A stretch of DNA of 64,000 nucleotides from Epiperipatus broadwayi (GCA_028023455.1 JAQFVV010000063.1:2973081-3037080), one strand, 5' to 3'. Numbered from the stretch's first letter, positions 1-13,119 are shown. Program-made: numbers and translations. Notes: generated by a model from the letters alone, not told the origin.

Positions 1-1250
1 GGTAATGTCATCTTCTGGATCAGCAAGAAAATATGGTGAGGGATTAAACATTTTTCTATTTTGTATCTTACTCTAAAATATGTATACAGAGATAATATTA
101 TTTTATTTCCAGTGACAACTACTTCCTGTATTATAAGTGCAATAGCAATTCAGACCGAAGAGAAGTTACATAATTCCCAATGAATGTAATGGCTTAATCA
201 TGTGTGTGGTCTGCAAAGGTATATTTTGTTTTTTTTAATAGTAAAATATTTTTAGTGATTCAAATACTGATTTATAGGAATCTTTCATATTTATAATCCT
301 TAAGCAACTGTCTACAGTAGATTTATTTGTCTCTTATGTAAGTCGTCTGCAAGGGACAGTAGCCTCATTGATAGGGAGGGAATATTCAAATAATACATCA
401 ATATTATGTAACACTATATTAAAGAATGTAATACAGGCTTATACAGGATCTAAATCTAGACCCAAATTTTAAATAAGGTAACATATAATACTTGAGATCT
501 GTAGTACAACTTGAAAAAAGTACTTATATTGTCTTTCCAGTGTCCTATGAAGTAGTTATACCAACATCTAGAGATTCAATTTTAGTTGAATGATATGAAA
601 AAAGTGAATATAATATAATGAATTAGAAAAACAGATCAATCGGTGTCATGATTAAATGAAATGGAATTATTAGACAAAAATCATTCCTCATTCATTAGTG
701 GGAATGCAAAATTGTGTAAGCATTTATTTATAAAAATCTCTTTATGATATGTTAAGGTCATCCATCAACACAAATGGATGAGAGGATGCAAATATAGGGT
801 ATAATTGGCCCTGGATATATAAATACAAATGCAATATTTTGAACTATTGCTTAATATATTAGATTCTATATATAGTATTTTAAATGAGCTAAAAACATGA
901 CTTAGCAATTATAACCACCATTTTCACTGATGGTGAGAAAGAAGTCCTAAAAAAAATTTGACAAATTCTGATTATTTAGATATATGGATGGCTCAATCTT
1001 TGAGCCATTATAAATTTTTGTTTTTATTAAATCTAGCAAATGAGACTGAATAATGTCATACCTTTTTTGTTAGGTGAAAAAATTTTGTCACAAAGGTCAA
1101 ACCTCTAACATTGAATGCTCCAATTTAAATATCATATTGGTTATTATAAATTAAAAAATAAATTGAAAAGATAGAAGTATTAAAAATAATTTGCCTAAAT
1201 TAAATAAGTATCTGGTATTAAATCATATATTCTTTTATGATAAATAATAT
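1..1250. other. AT-rich non-coding stretch
   Basis: No coding frame, repeat unit or RNA gene stands out here. The sequence is AT-rich with short homopolymer runs. Confidence 0.6.
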
Positions 1251-1252
1251 TT

Positions 1253-1490
1253 AAATTTTTTTTAAAAAAAAATGCTTTTTTGTAAATAGCTGATTAAAAA
1301 GTAGAAATATAACAAAATAATTCTACTAATAAACATGTGTCATTTCATAAAAGCATTTGAGGCCTTTTTGATTTTTATGGCCTCAAATGCTTTTATAAAA
1401 CACACATGTTTTTAGTCAGATTACTTTGTTACTGTTTTACTTTTTAGTTAGTTATTTACATAAAAGCATTTTTTTTAAAAAAAAATTTTA
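1253..1490. repeat. Foldback (inverted-repeat) element, about 240 bp
   Basis: The left arm (1253-1364) ends in ATTTGAGGCC and the right arm (1379-1490) begins with its complement, GGCCTCAAAT, around a loop of about 14 nt. The arms stay recognisably complementary out to the mirrored T/A runs at both ends (TTTAAAAAAA and its counterpart), with several mismatches. There is no coding content. It is probably a non-autonomous DNA element (MITE); I found no clear target duplication and cannot assign a superfamily. Confidence 0.75.
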
Positions 1491-1607
1491 AAAAAAATAT
1501 GATATACTTATTTATACAGAATATACATATTTTAATTAACCCAGTATGTATATATCTTTATAAATTGTTAAAAATTTTATAAATATTAATCAACTTGTCT
1601 TTTAGAT

Positions 1608-2242
1608 ATGCAGAGCCAAGATGAGGTTTACAATGATGAGCTGAATAAATGGATTGGTGGTTATAGAAAACAAATTGAAGGATTACATATGATAAACAGT
1701 CTTTTGACTTGATTCAAGATAAAAATTTGGCTGAAAGTAAAGTTTAAAATCTAGCAACTACTGTGATTAAAATCTGAATGGTAAAAATAAGCAGATAACA
1801 AGGATGCAAAAAAAGATTAATAGCTCAGTTTGATTAACTAACTTTTATAATACTGCTTTGGAAAACAGAAATAAGTAAATTGTGCAAGAATAGAAATGCC
1901 AGCATTTTAACCCTGAGGCTGCTAAATCCATTTTTGAACATTATGCTAAGCAATGCAAAAAATATTGTATTCAAAAATAGCTCAAAAGTGTACAGATTTT
2001 TGAAAAAACAGTTTGAAAAAGAAAAACAAAAATAGAAACAAATATTAAATCAGAGCAGAAACCAATAAAGTGTTTTGCAACACTAATTAGAAAACAATAC
2101 CTTGAAATACCAAAAGCTATAAGCTGAATCAATTCAGCACCAAAAAGAACCAATTAGAAATGTTTGATAATGTGTTAAAATCTTATGATTCAATAATCAC
2201 TGAATTAATTCACAATGGCTACAATGACATTTCGTAACATAA
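1608..2242 (+). pseudogene. Decayed coding remnant, coiled-coil-like protein
   Basis: The segment starts after a pyrimidine-rich tract ending in TTTTAG, which resembles a 3' splice site. It reads as protein-like sequence in stages across all three frames: first MQSQDEVYNDELNKWIGGYR, later HFNPEAAKSIFEHYAKQCKK, then a Gln/Glu/Lys-rich heptad-like stretch, and finally MFDNVLKSYDSIITELIHNG, ending at a stop near 2,240. At least two frameshifts and many stops break it. Most stops in the Gln-rich part are TAA or TAG where Gln would fit a coiled coil, as expected if CAA and CAG decayed by C-to-T change. It could be a processed pseudogene, an exon of a dead gene, or part of an unrecognised transposon. 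I do not recognise the family. Confidence 0.4.
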
Positions 2243-2619
2243 AGACTATAGCAGTATATAATAGAAAAAATTATATTATATATAGATTGATATGTGGATG
2301 CGGCGTACAATACATTGGTGAATCTAAGTGTACATTTGAGAAGAGAATAAAAGAACATATGCTTTTATATAATAGAATTCAAAAAGAAAATCAATATGGA
2401 ACAGATGTAAATAAACCTTCATCATCTGTTATATTTGATCATAATAAATCTTGTCAATATGGATTTAAATTTGATTATAAAAATATGAAAATTATTCAAA
2501 TTGAACGTTGTCATAATAAACGTAAAATAAAAGAGGCTATGTTGATTTCAAGAAATCGTCAAATGTTAATGAATCGCCAGTCATCAAATGTTAAGATAAC
2601 AGAATTGTGGGAAATCTGA
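2215..2619 (+). CDS. GIY-YIG endonuclease domain, Penelope-like
   Basis: This is an uninterrupted frame of 134 codons. Near residues 23-35 it has a GIY-YIG-type pair of motifs (IYRLICGCG, then QYIGES), followed by the conserved helix with FEKRIKEH (residues 42-49), a downstream DHNKSC segment and ERCHNKRKIKEAMLI near the end. This order matches the C-terminal endonuclease of Penelope-like retroelements, which nicks target DNA for integration. No reverse transcriptase precedes it; the upstream sequence is a decayed coiled-coil-like remnant, so the element is probably 5'-truncated. The ATG chosen is the first in frame and may not be a real start, since in the family the domain is the tail of a longer protein. 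It could instead be a domesticated stand-alone nuclease, because the frame is open in a region where nearly everything else is broken. Confidence 0.65.
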   Translation: MATMTFRNIKTIAVYNRKNYIIYRLICGCGVQYIGESKCTFEKRIKEHMLLYNRIQKENQYGTDVNKPSSSVIFDHNKSCQYGFKFDYKNMKIIQIERCHNKRKIKEAMLISRNRQMLMNRQSSNVKITELWEI

Positions 2620-2776
2620 ATTGAACTATGGGTATTGTTAAGGGTTGTCTCGTTTTGATTATTCAATGTTATATAGTTGATAAAAACTACAAAGTGTATA
2701 GTCGAAAGTACTTCTAAAAGAATATAATTTATATAAATTGTACTGTATTTTGATATATATATATTGATTTGTATAT

Positions 2777-2778
<2 letters not shown>

Positions 2779-2820
<42 letters not shown>
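2779..2820. repeat. (TA)n microsatellite
   Basis: About 20 uninterrupted TA units. Confidence 0.95.
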
Positions 2821-2823
<3 letters not shown>

Positions 2824-3142
2824 CAAAAAAATGGAGAAGTAAAATTACTTTCATTTAGCATAGTTGAAATCTATTGATTTCTTATAGTCAGTTATTATAA
2901 TATAAGTTTAAGTGTATTTACTATAAGCATTACTTATAAAAAATATTGTGGATATTTGCATAAAATAATAAAAACACCTATAATCATATGTTTCAAAAAT
3001 GGAAAAATAACTATTTTCATTTACAATACAACTTATGTCTGGGATCAGTTGATTGCTTTCTTTTAGAAAAAGAACATTCAGATATATTAATAAATTAATT
3101 TGATTTTTATTATTTTAAGCATTATTTACAATAAATATTATA

Positions 3143-3336
3143 GTAATATTTACTGAGACTATAACCTCGATAATATGCATATAAAATGTGATAGTAGGGA
3201 CCTCTACAAGTGTTTTAACCACAAAGTTATGCTATAGAAGAAAAGAGGGGAAGCTTGTGGTTAAAACACCTGTAGAGGTCCCTACTATCACATTTTATAT
3301 GCATATTATCAAGGTTATAGCCTCAGTAAATATTAC
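3143..3336. repeat. Foldback element with about 82-bp arms
   Basis: The left arm 3143-3225 and the right arm 3255-3336 are nearly perfect reverse complements around a loop of about 29 nt. The shared core includes GATAGTAGGGACCTCTACA and its complement. A 133-codon frame across it (3188-3589) owes part of its length to the palindrome and has no recognisable domain. It is a likely MITE of unknown superfamily. Confidence 0.85.
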
Positions 3337-6300
3337 TTATGTAATCAATGTGTGTTTAATAAATTATAATAAATTGTACAGAAAGCTTAACAGAAAAGCT
3401 ACTTGCAGATTAAAAGTGAACCACGCTTTTGTATATAATAGTAAGATAGTCGTGTTTAAGTCCGACAGTAATATGATATGTTATATAATAATTTTATGGA
3501 AATATAATGCTATGAAGATAAATGTTTTATCCTTTTTGAAGGAAACATTATATATATTTTCAAGAAAAACTATCATAAGTAAAAACTAATGGAAAGTATT
3601 TTGGAAAAGCATATGTTATAAAACCTAAGTTATATAAGGTTATACGTGTTCGTAAAAAATATTTAAAAACTGATAATTTTAAACAATAATGATACAGCTA
3701 TAAATAAATAACAGATAGTAAAATTATTCTGAAGAGTAAACCTATAAAAAATGGATTATAAACAATCAATTACTGAACTTATGGAAATATAAATATTTTA
3801 AATATTGTGCAAAAGTTTTATCTGGATTGCCCATAGTTAAAATACTGGGACATGATGCATCACCAAGCCAGTACAGGATTCTCTATGGATAGAAGCTTCA
3901 AGTTATTATTTTTCAATCTTATGATTTCATTATTATTTTAATAATCATTGTTCTGGATAATAGAAACTATAAACTATTATTCTATGAACTTTTCCAGAAC
4001 AGATTAATGATTATTTTTATTAGTTTTCCAAGATTTTAAGACGTCGTATTATTTTTTTATTATTATTCATTTTTAAAACTTCGCTCATCACACAGGAAGA
4101 ATTTACAATGCATGTGCAAAGTTGGGGCAGTTGTTTGTTGTCAAGCATGAGAAACTTAGCAATGGTTGGGGGTTTTAAAAGCTCTTAAGAGAACATTTTT
4201 AAAAAAAAAAGAACTCAAGAAAATAAAAATATTTGACCTTTAGAAAGTACATCCGTCCACTGAAGATATACGTAATTATGGTTTTGACTTATTTATTAAT
4301 TTTTAAAGTGTAATATTTTTTTAATTAGAAGAGTAGGAACATGAACATTAATTTAATATTAAGAATAAAATAATTTGATAACTTAAATAACTTAACATTT
4401 TAAGTGTAAAAGTATGTGTGTATTTCATGTATGCAATGTTTTATTTAATTGATGGACATGAAGACGTCATAAGTGATGACAAGTCGATATCACTTAGGTA
4501 ATAGTTGTGAATATTGATATATTTTATGATGTATTTTTTTTTCTTTTTTGCAGATTGCCAAATGAATTATAGTGTATTGAAGTATGAATGTTAAATTGTA
4601 GGTAACCGCATTTGTACAACACAATTAAATTACGAGATTAGGATTTATTTCTGGGAATATGCATACTTTAATTTCATATTAGTAATATAACACAACATGA
4701 TGATGAATAGTTATATGATTCTTTTAAAAACTTTAATATTATTGGATATTCAAAATATTTATATGACTAGTTTGTATGTGTTTAAGAATATGGAATAGGA
4801 AAGTAAAGCAGTCTTTTCTTGTAGATTAGTGAGATCATTTTAAGTACAATTGAATTTTGTTTATTATTTTGAATATGTGAGTTAGTCATTTGTCGGTGTA
4901 AGATTTGATAAATCTATTAGGAAATGTTGATAAGATAGTGACTTTGGGAGTAAGCTGGAGAACATGAAACCAAAGAGATGATATCAAGGTAGTATGTATT
5001 AGGGGAATAGGAGTAGCATTTTTTGTAATTTTCTTAAGTATACAATACAGTTAATAATGCCCTGTAGTTGTATATTTATTTATGGACAGTGTCTATTTTC
5101 TTTAAGTAGTTGATGTTTCAATAAAGATGAAGGAATAGCTTTGACATCATTGTTAGTAATGGAGGACATTAGACAGAATAGGTCATGCCTCTATTTTTTA
5201 TAGATACACTGTGCCATGGTATTTTTATTCAATATGTACTATGAGTTAGACTCTAGTTTTCTTCCCTATGCCTACAATCTATTTGCTATCTCAATTTCCA
5301 AAGTAACTACATCGCACAGTATTGAATATTTTGTAAAGAAATAATAACTAATTTAGAGTTTAACCATTTCAACGATGATTATATAATTGGCCGAATGAGT
5401 TAAAAATCAAAACTTTTAATTGGCCAACTCACAACTTTAACAAAATCAATTGTTAAAATAGATTCACTTTTAATAATATAATACGTTAGTTTCATTTGTA
5501 AAAAGTATATTAATAATTTGTCAGATTATGAAAGTAAATGAAAGTCTTTTTAAAAATAAAATTTGATTTATAATTTAAAAAATATTCAATTGCAGTGAAA
5601 TGAAAGGTAACCGCTATTCGACCAACCAAAAACATTTCTGACGCAATCTTTTTTTTTCACTTTTACATTATGATAAATATGTAGCAATAAATAAATAATT
5701 CTTGGTAACATCTTAACTATTTTTCTAAAAGAATTTGATTTTTAGTATTATTTTATCAATAATAATTTGTAATTCAATTCAAATATTGTTTAAAATGTTG
5801 TAAACCTTCATTTATCATTTTCGAAATAAAACACAAAACGAACGTAACTTTTTACTTTTTGGCAGCCATATTCCTTTCTGACAGAAGTTCGACAGCCAAT
5901 AAGATTCAAGAAAAGGTAGTAGGAAGGTGGTGCTTTGGTTTTGTTTGACATATATGGTCATATTTATTGATTTTTTACTTGTAAAATAATTCTGAAGAAG
6001 GCACCATCTTACAGAACTTTTGATTTTCTTTCGAATAACGTATAATATGTATACGTGGGTTAAAAAGTAGCCGATTTAGAGTGATGTCAAATCTTCTCAT
6101 TTTTTGATGAGTCAGGCAGTCAAACAGTTAAGATATGCTATTGTCTGAATAAGATAAATTCATTTACTTGTAAGAAGGAGTAGAGTTTGTGTAAGTTGGA
6201 ATTGAAAATCCAACAGACCCAAAATAAAAAGAATCATAAAATATATTCTAAATTTATTTTGGAAATAAAATAAATTTTAGAAATAAAATAAAGCAAAGCT

Positions 6301-7241
6301 GCTCTTTAAAATGTTAAATAACTTTTAAATATTTTATTTCATTTTTTATGAGTATTGCATATTTTTAAGATATAATGTTATAAAGCAAATCGATATAAAA
6401 TAAGCATAGGTACAATTTCGTATTTATTTAAATAATAAGGAATACATCAATGATTACAGCTATTCAGTATTAGAGTAATGTTAAATAGAATATATTGTAC
6501 TTAATAATCATAGTATAGTAAACAACAATGTCCACATAATCTAGTAATAAATTAACAGTAGATATTTTATGTAGTATTCACAACATTGCAAAAACGAAAA
6601 TTGTTTTAGTAAAAAGATACATACTCGATATTATTATTATTTTTTGTGTTTTCCGTACTATGTTTCAACAGATGTTTTAAAGGGAAGCATAGTGAAATAA
6701 TTTTAAAGATATGATATGTTAAAATAAGTATAAAGAAATGTAATTTCATCATAAAATTGATCATAAAAAGATAAATAAAATTGTATTGTTTTATTATTAT
6801 TTTTAAGTCAGAGTGAAGACTTAAATAGATTCTCTATTGTTTTTAATAACTATAATTAATAAGAAATGTATAACGGTGCAAATTTAGGATGTCAAGTGTA
6901 AATATTGTAAATAAATTATTTTGTTTTATTGTTATAATAAAACTTTGTTAAATTTATTTTCAAAATTTGTGTGTTCAGACTGTTTTCTTTTCCATTAAAA
7001 TGCATTATACACACAGAATAATTGAATCAAACATAACATTTTTGCACAGAAATAAATAAAGTATTATTTTAAGAATTTGAATATTTTCTTGGAATTTATT
7101 TATTTAAGAAATCACATTTTTACATTATCTTATGGTCATAAATTGATTATTATAATGGTACATTGAAATATATGCTATCCGTTGCCACACCATATATTTG
7201 TCAGATTATAAAATGCTACCACATACTTATTACATTACTAT
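3337..7241. other. AT-rich non-coding stretch
   Basis: I see no coding frame, mobile-element protein or ordered repeat in these 3.9 kb. Short hairpins and A/T runs occur, as expected from composition. Confidence 0.5.
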
Positions 7242-7345
7242 ATGAAGATAAAAGATTATATTATAGTATTTTATTATTATTATGGTAATAAAATTATAGT
7301 AAAGAAAAGATACATAAAAATTAGTCCATCCTATGAAGAATATTA

Positions 7346-7592
<247 letters not shown>

Positions 7593-8015
7593 TTTTAAAG
7601 GTAACTTTATTCAAAAACAAGTGGTTACATTGGTTGTTGATTATACATAGTGTTATACATAGGTTTACACAGTTATTACATTACAGTCTGTATATTTGAT
7701 TAGAGTCTCTTTGCACTTAAAAATTGACTTTTTAGAACTTAGATAGTGGCTTTCACAATGTTTTTGATTTTTTCACACTTTATGAAATATTTATTGTCCA
7801 AGTTTATGTACAATATAAATCAATGATCGTGGTTTCAGTAATTTTTCCATGTTCTTGCAACACTGAATTTCATGTTTGCCTTTGTTCTTTTCTTTTATAT
7901 CCTTTATTATAAAGTGGCCTGAATTTTAAAAAGAAACCACGTTGCTGCAAAGATATCAGGTGGTGCAATAATACTGTCTCTTTCTTTTATTTTTTGCAAT
8001 TTGTTCCTATAGGTG

Positions 8016-11000
8016 TTAGGGTGCTTTCTCGTGTTGTTGCCTAGTGTAAAAGTGCATCCAGAATGCATATAGGCTGAAAGTGGCTGCCCTTGTGGTGGGT
8101 ATTCCATTATTTTTGAATGTTTTTAGAATCTCATTTATTGTGGTTCTATTTTTCCTATATCCACCAACCATCATTTGTCTTACTTTTTCAAGTCCTGAAC
8201 AATTATGTATGAAATGGTCCTGTGTTTCCTCATCCCTGTGACACAGCATACACAAGGGATTTATATTTATATAGAATCTTCTGTATCTAATAAAATGACT
8301 TGTAAGTAGTGCTTTCAAATTGACTTTAATTATGAAATCATAAAATTTTGGTTCCAGGTACCATTTCCTAAATTTTTTAAGTAATTGGCTGTTACCAATT
8401 CCCAATACAGATATTTGGTTATTCTCAGATTGTTTTTGTGTTAGGAAATCATGTATTTGCCAATATGTATATTTTATTGGACTTTTCAGTGTTACTTTGT
8501 TTTTGATGCTGTCAATGCTTTCAAGCAACATAAAGATATAATTGTTTGTCGGTGGTGGACGATCTGTGAATATGATCTCCAATATTGGTTCAATATCTGG
8601 AAATCTTTTGACTATGGCTATTAGCAGATTTATTGTTTTTTGTGTCTGAAACACTGATATTGAGTGAAGTCCCAGACCATTCCATTTTGTTGGTTGGTTA
8701 AGTTGCTTTATTGAAATGGCAACTACTTTCCTATTCCATAGTAGTTTGCTACAAAATGAATTAATTGAGGCTATAAATGGTTTTGTGAAACTGATTATTG
8801 GTAGATAGTAGCTTATTTTTGACATTATGAGTTGATTGAATAATGATATTTTTGCGTATATTGATAAATATGATCTGGATAATGATTCTGTGATTCTTTC
8901 TGCATCCACTTTGAGTTTGTTTTGTATTGTTATTCTCATTTGATTCATTCCCAGATAAAATGGAAAACCTAGAAAACTGCTGGGCTTTCCTTGATAAATT
9001 TGTTTGTTTTCTTTCCCTGTAAAAATTGTCCAAGCAGCTGACTTATTGATATTGATTTTAAGTTTGAATTTTTTTGTATATTTTTCTATTATGTTTTATA
9101 GTGCTTGCAGTTGCTTTTTTGATGTTAAGAATATTGTGATATCATCCATATAAGCTATACAAGGAATGTATCTTTTTGTATTTGGTATTAACACTCCCTG
9201 TATTTTTTTTTTCAAGTTCTTCCAATAAGGGGTTTATGTAGAAGGTGAACAGTAGTGTACTCAGTGGTGACCCTTGTGCTATTGATTGAGTGGGATAGAA
9301 TGATGATGACATTCTTCCATTAAGTGTGATATGTACTTCTCTGTTTAAAAGTAGGTTGGCTATTGAATATAATATTGATCGTGGTATTTGTGTTTCCTTT
9401 AGTTGGTTTAGTAAGATTTTTATTGGTACAGAATCGAAAGCACTTTCAAAATCTAGTTGTACTGCAATTGGAGCATATTTTTTCTTCTTAATTACTGAGT
9501 TAATTATAGTTTTAAAGACTAGTTCTGCCTGACCTGTGGATGAGCCTTTCTTTGCATACTGATGTTGTGATATTTTTGTCAGTATAAATGGTTCAATTTT
9601 CACTTTTATTACTTTTTCTAGCAGTTTAATTCCTAAAGGCTTCATTGAGATGGGCCTTAAGTTGGTGATCTTGGTAATAGGTTCTTGTTTTTTCATAAAT
9701 GGTACCATTGATATGTTGTATAATCCCTGTATGCTATAAATTTTTTGTGATATTTGATTTGCCAAATGACACAGGTATGTATTTGTAATTTGGCTAAGAT
9801 GTGCAAGTACAAACTGTGGAATGCCTGGAGGTCCTGGATGATATGTGGGTGGAGTTTATTCTAACACTACCTTAAAATCCTCGATTTTAAATGGCATCTC
9901 ATCTTCACTTGTTCCAAAATAATCTTCTTTGGGTGTGAATTGTGCATGCTTAGTTAGCTTTGTTTTGAAATAGTTATATATAGGTGCAATCATGTTAAAT
10001 CTTGCTGTTATCTTATTTTCCGATTCCAGCACCATGGGAACTTTAATTATGGATGGGTACCCCAAAGCCCACCTAATATATCCACGTGTCCATGTGTGCA
10101 GCAGTGCTAGGCAAATTTTTTTCTTTTTTATGCTTAGATATTGTTTTAATTTATTGCAAGTCTGTTTATAGCACTGGGTGAGTTTAATTATGTTTGTTTG
10201 ATTATGTTGAACCAGTTTAGACAGACTGATTCTTTTGTATATTTCATCTGCTAATGACATTAGCCTGGAGGGAGGAATTGATTTTTGTGTGATGTGGTTT
10301 ATATTAAATGAAAGCGTGTTAGTGTAAGCTATGTATCTGGCTATCGGGTGTAATTCAAGCTGATTTATTTTATTTATCATTATATAAATTTCTGAAAAAA
10401 GTGACTTCTGTAGTATTGTCTGGTAGTAGGATCCTGGTCGTTTTTGCAAATTAATTATTGCGCTGTGGTGTGTGTTTATGTTTAGCGTTATTATCTGCGC
10501 TGCATAGTCTGAAAAAGGGGTTGGGGAAAGTGATATTTCTATTGAATGATGCAGCATTGGGGAATAAAACATTAGATCTATTAAAGTTCCATGTCTATTG
10601 TTATAAAAAGATATAGAGTTAGGTGGTAGAAAATCTTCTCCACTCATGAGTGGAAAAGTTAATTGGTGTATCCATTTCGTAATAAATTTCTTGTAACTTA
10701 TGTTGAAATCTCCCATAAGAATAGTTAGGTAGGGATTGTTTGAGAGGATTGAGTTAATTATTGTTATTATTCTGTTAATTACAGTTGGCCCTGGTGGTAT
10801 ATATACAAAAATAATATTTATTGAGAAGTTTTTATTATTGAATGTGGTTATTAATAGATTTGCATCTATGTATATTATTTTAAACATTGTAAAGGAACTT
10901 CTTTGACTAATAAATATTCCTATTCCACCTGAGGACGTTAGTGTGTCTCTAGAACATGCGCAGAAACCTATTTTATTCATAAGTTGTGCTGGATTTATCT

Positions 11001-11176
11001 GCGATCCGTTATAGATTTTCGTCTATGAGTCCTAATATGGTAGGTTGGAGTTGCTGTATCCAGTGATTGATTTCTTGTATTTTTTCTTCGAGTTTAATCC
11101 CTGAACATTTATTGTGCCTATCTTAATTTTCATTGAGTTTAACTTATATTGCGAGGGAGATTTAAATTGGAACATG
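8016..11176 (-). pseudogene. ORF2: endonuclease and reverse transcriptase of the non-LTR element
   Basis: The likely start is the ATG at about 11,176, two bases past the ORF1 stop. The endonuclease opens with IGTINVQGL near 11,120, suffers a frameshift in an A run near 11,070, and continues from 10,980 with GDFN near 10,710. The motif usually read as SDH appears as SDYAAQ near 10,500, so the catalytic His is replaced by Tyr. A stop at 9,856 interrupts the protein. The reverse transcriptase follows: NLRPISMKPLG near 9,650, box A LDFESAFDSVP near 9,440, AQGSPLS near 9,270, and the catalytic YMDD at 9141-9152, reached by a +1 frame change from the upstream frame. The C-terminal part (8016-8948) has LWN...GLGL and the finger CMLCHRDEETQDHFIHNC near 8,200-8,255. 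Such proteins nick DNA and reverse-transcribe their own RNA at the nick. This copy cannot make a full protein. Confidence 0.8.
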
Positions 11177-11178
11177 GT

Positions 11179-12657
11179 TTATTCTGCCGTTTTTGTTTGC
11201 ATGTTTTTTTCCTGTGGTGATTCTGTTTGTGTTTGTATATGTGTGCTATAGTGTGGTGCTTTTTTTAATTTTTTTTCTTCTGGTGTGGTTAGTTCTATTT
11301 CCATCTCTTCTGCTGTGGTTTCTTCTGTTAAATTAATCTGATTATCTTCTTCCTCGTTCATTTTAATTTTCTTACTTTCTCTTGTTTTTTTTGTTTTATG
11401 TGTTTTCTTCCTGCTTTTAATTGATGTGCTTTCTAGCATTGGATAGTACTGTGTTATTTTATCCATGATTTCTGTGGTCATTTTATTTATTATTATGCTT
11501 TCTGATTGCTCATCATTTTCATTCGTTTTTCCTTTAAGCTCTTTTGGTAGGTTCTCATTTTCTTTTTCCTCCATTCTATTTAAATTGGGCGGGTTTTCAC
11601 TGCTTTGATTTTCCTTATTTGTTTTAATTTCTCTTGTTATAGTGTTTACTGGATTGCTAATCCTTTCATTTCTATTAGATATGTTGTTTTCCTGGGTGCT
11701 TTGTAGTGTAGGGTAATTTAACTCGTCTAGTTGGTTATTTTTGTCTTCGCTTTCTGTAACGTTTCCTGAATTTTTTGGTGTATTGTTGTTTTTATTTTGC
11801 TGTGTTTGTTCATTACATTCCATTGCAATATGTCCTCTTTTCCACAATGGAAGCAGCCTGGCTTAAGCCCTCTGACGTAAATATATAGTGTAGCTTCTTC
11901 ATCAGTTATGTGTGTGGGGATATTCTCCGGGTCTACTTGTTTATTTAATTTAATTTTGAATTCAAAGCTATTTGTTAGTACGGAAATTGCTGCTTCTTTA
12001 ATGTATTTTTGCTGGAAAAAAATGACTTTTCCGAAAGGATTTATCATTTTTTGGAAATCTTCCAAGTTGTAGCCAAAATACGTATTTTTTAAAATTCCGG
12101 AGATATTTTTATACTTATTCTCATCGACTGTTATTAGTGCAAAATTACTTAGCATCTTAATTCGATCTCTAAATTGTTCTCCTTGCGCATTTTCATAAAA
12201 CTGGACCGCTACATATCTGCCAATTGGATGGTCACCTATGCAATGTACCGATTCAAGCATATTATTTTCATGCAGTGTTTCTATTAGAAGGGATTTGGGG
12301 AGACTATATAGTGTGCAAAGACTATCTGTTACAGCGAGTACTATTGATTTATCGGTGAAGAACCGTTTAAACGTTAGGAAAAGTGATTGAGGTATTATTT
12401 TGTTGAATTTCTCTCCAATTTGTTCAAGCATTTCATCAGTCCATTCAATGTGTGTGGGGGGGATCATTTTTATTTTGATCCATAAGATTCATGTTTTCCA
12501 AATCATCTGCTGTTGTTTTCCTGAACCTAGGACCTTTTGCCAGGCTTATGTAATCTTGGGCTTTTTTTGCTATAGAAGTATATGACTTTCTCATGCCCTG
12601 CGATGGATCACCCACCAGGTTAATAGGTTGAGCAGTCACCATTTTAAGTTTTCCCAT
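11179..12657 (-). pseudogene. ORF1: nucleic-acid-binding protein with CCHC knuckle
   Basis: Three overlapping frames make up one original ORF1. The first starts with MGKLKMVTAQPINLVGDP at 12,657 and runs to 12,445. The second covers 12,467-11,727 and carries most of the folded part. The third is the tail, 11,847-11,179, a charged, Glu/Lys/Asn-rich and probably disordered region. The zinc knuckle C-x2-C-x4-H-x4-C spans the second frame change near 11,840: CFHCG lies in the upstream frame and HIAMEC in the downstream frame, a one-base shift in an A run. ORF1 proteins of this type coat the element RNA and assist target-primed reverse transcription. The stop at 11,179 is followed within two bases by the ORF2 ATG, suggesting coupled or reinitiated translation in the ancestor. 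Confidence 0.75.
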
Positions 12658-13069
12658 TATTTTTCAAAGGTATGTTTAAATTTCTTTTTTTTTTTAAAAC
12701 AAACACTAATATATATAACCAATACAATTCAGTTATCCGCAAAATTGTTGAGTTTTGTAGATTTGATATTTTATCTACTCTTATTAAAAAATTAAATTTG
12801 CCTGAGATTTTGGCATTAGTTATTAGATCCGCTAGCTTTTAACTATGCATTTGTCTATTAGCATTAGGTACGGATTTTCAATAAAAAAAACTCTCTGGAT
12901 TTCTCTGTCCTTTTTTACTCTTTTTCAATCAAAATAAATATTTGAGTGTTTTAAATTGTTTTATTGGACATTTTTATTAGTTATTAGCAAATAAATTGCC
13001 TTTTATTAACAAAAAGCTAAGAGGTTCTTTGCTTACCTGCTACTAGGTTTGTATCCAGGTGGCGCTCTA

Positions 13070-13071
<2 letters not shown>

Positions 13072-13119
<48 letters not shown>
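13072..13119. repeat. (TTA)n microsatellite, 16 units
   Basis: A pure TTA run directly beside the 5' end of the minus-strand retrotransposon. It is in the same unit and orientation as the 226-bp tract at the other end. Confidence 0.95.

Noticed and set aside
1608-2242. A nuclear genetic code with TAA and TAG read as Gln
   Set aside because: The Gln-like stops in the coiled-coil remnant are suggestive, but TGA stops and frameshifts occur in the same segment, and the RTE and Penelope copies show stops at non-Gln positions.
3188-3589. 133-codon frame
   Set aside because: It starts inside a palindrome, has no domain, and the rest is AT-rich low-information sequence.
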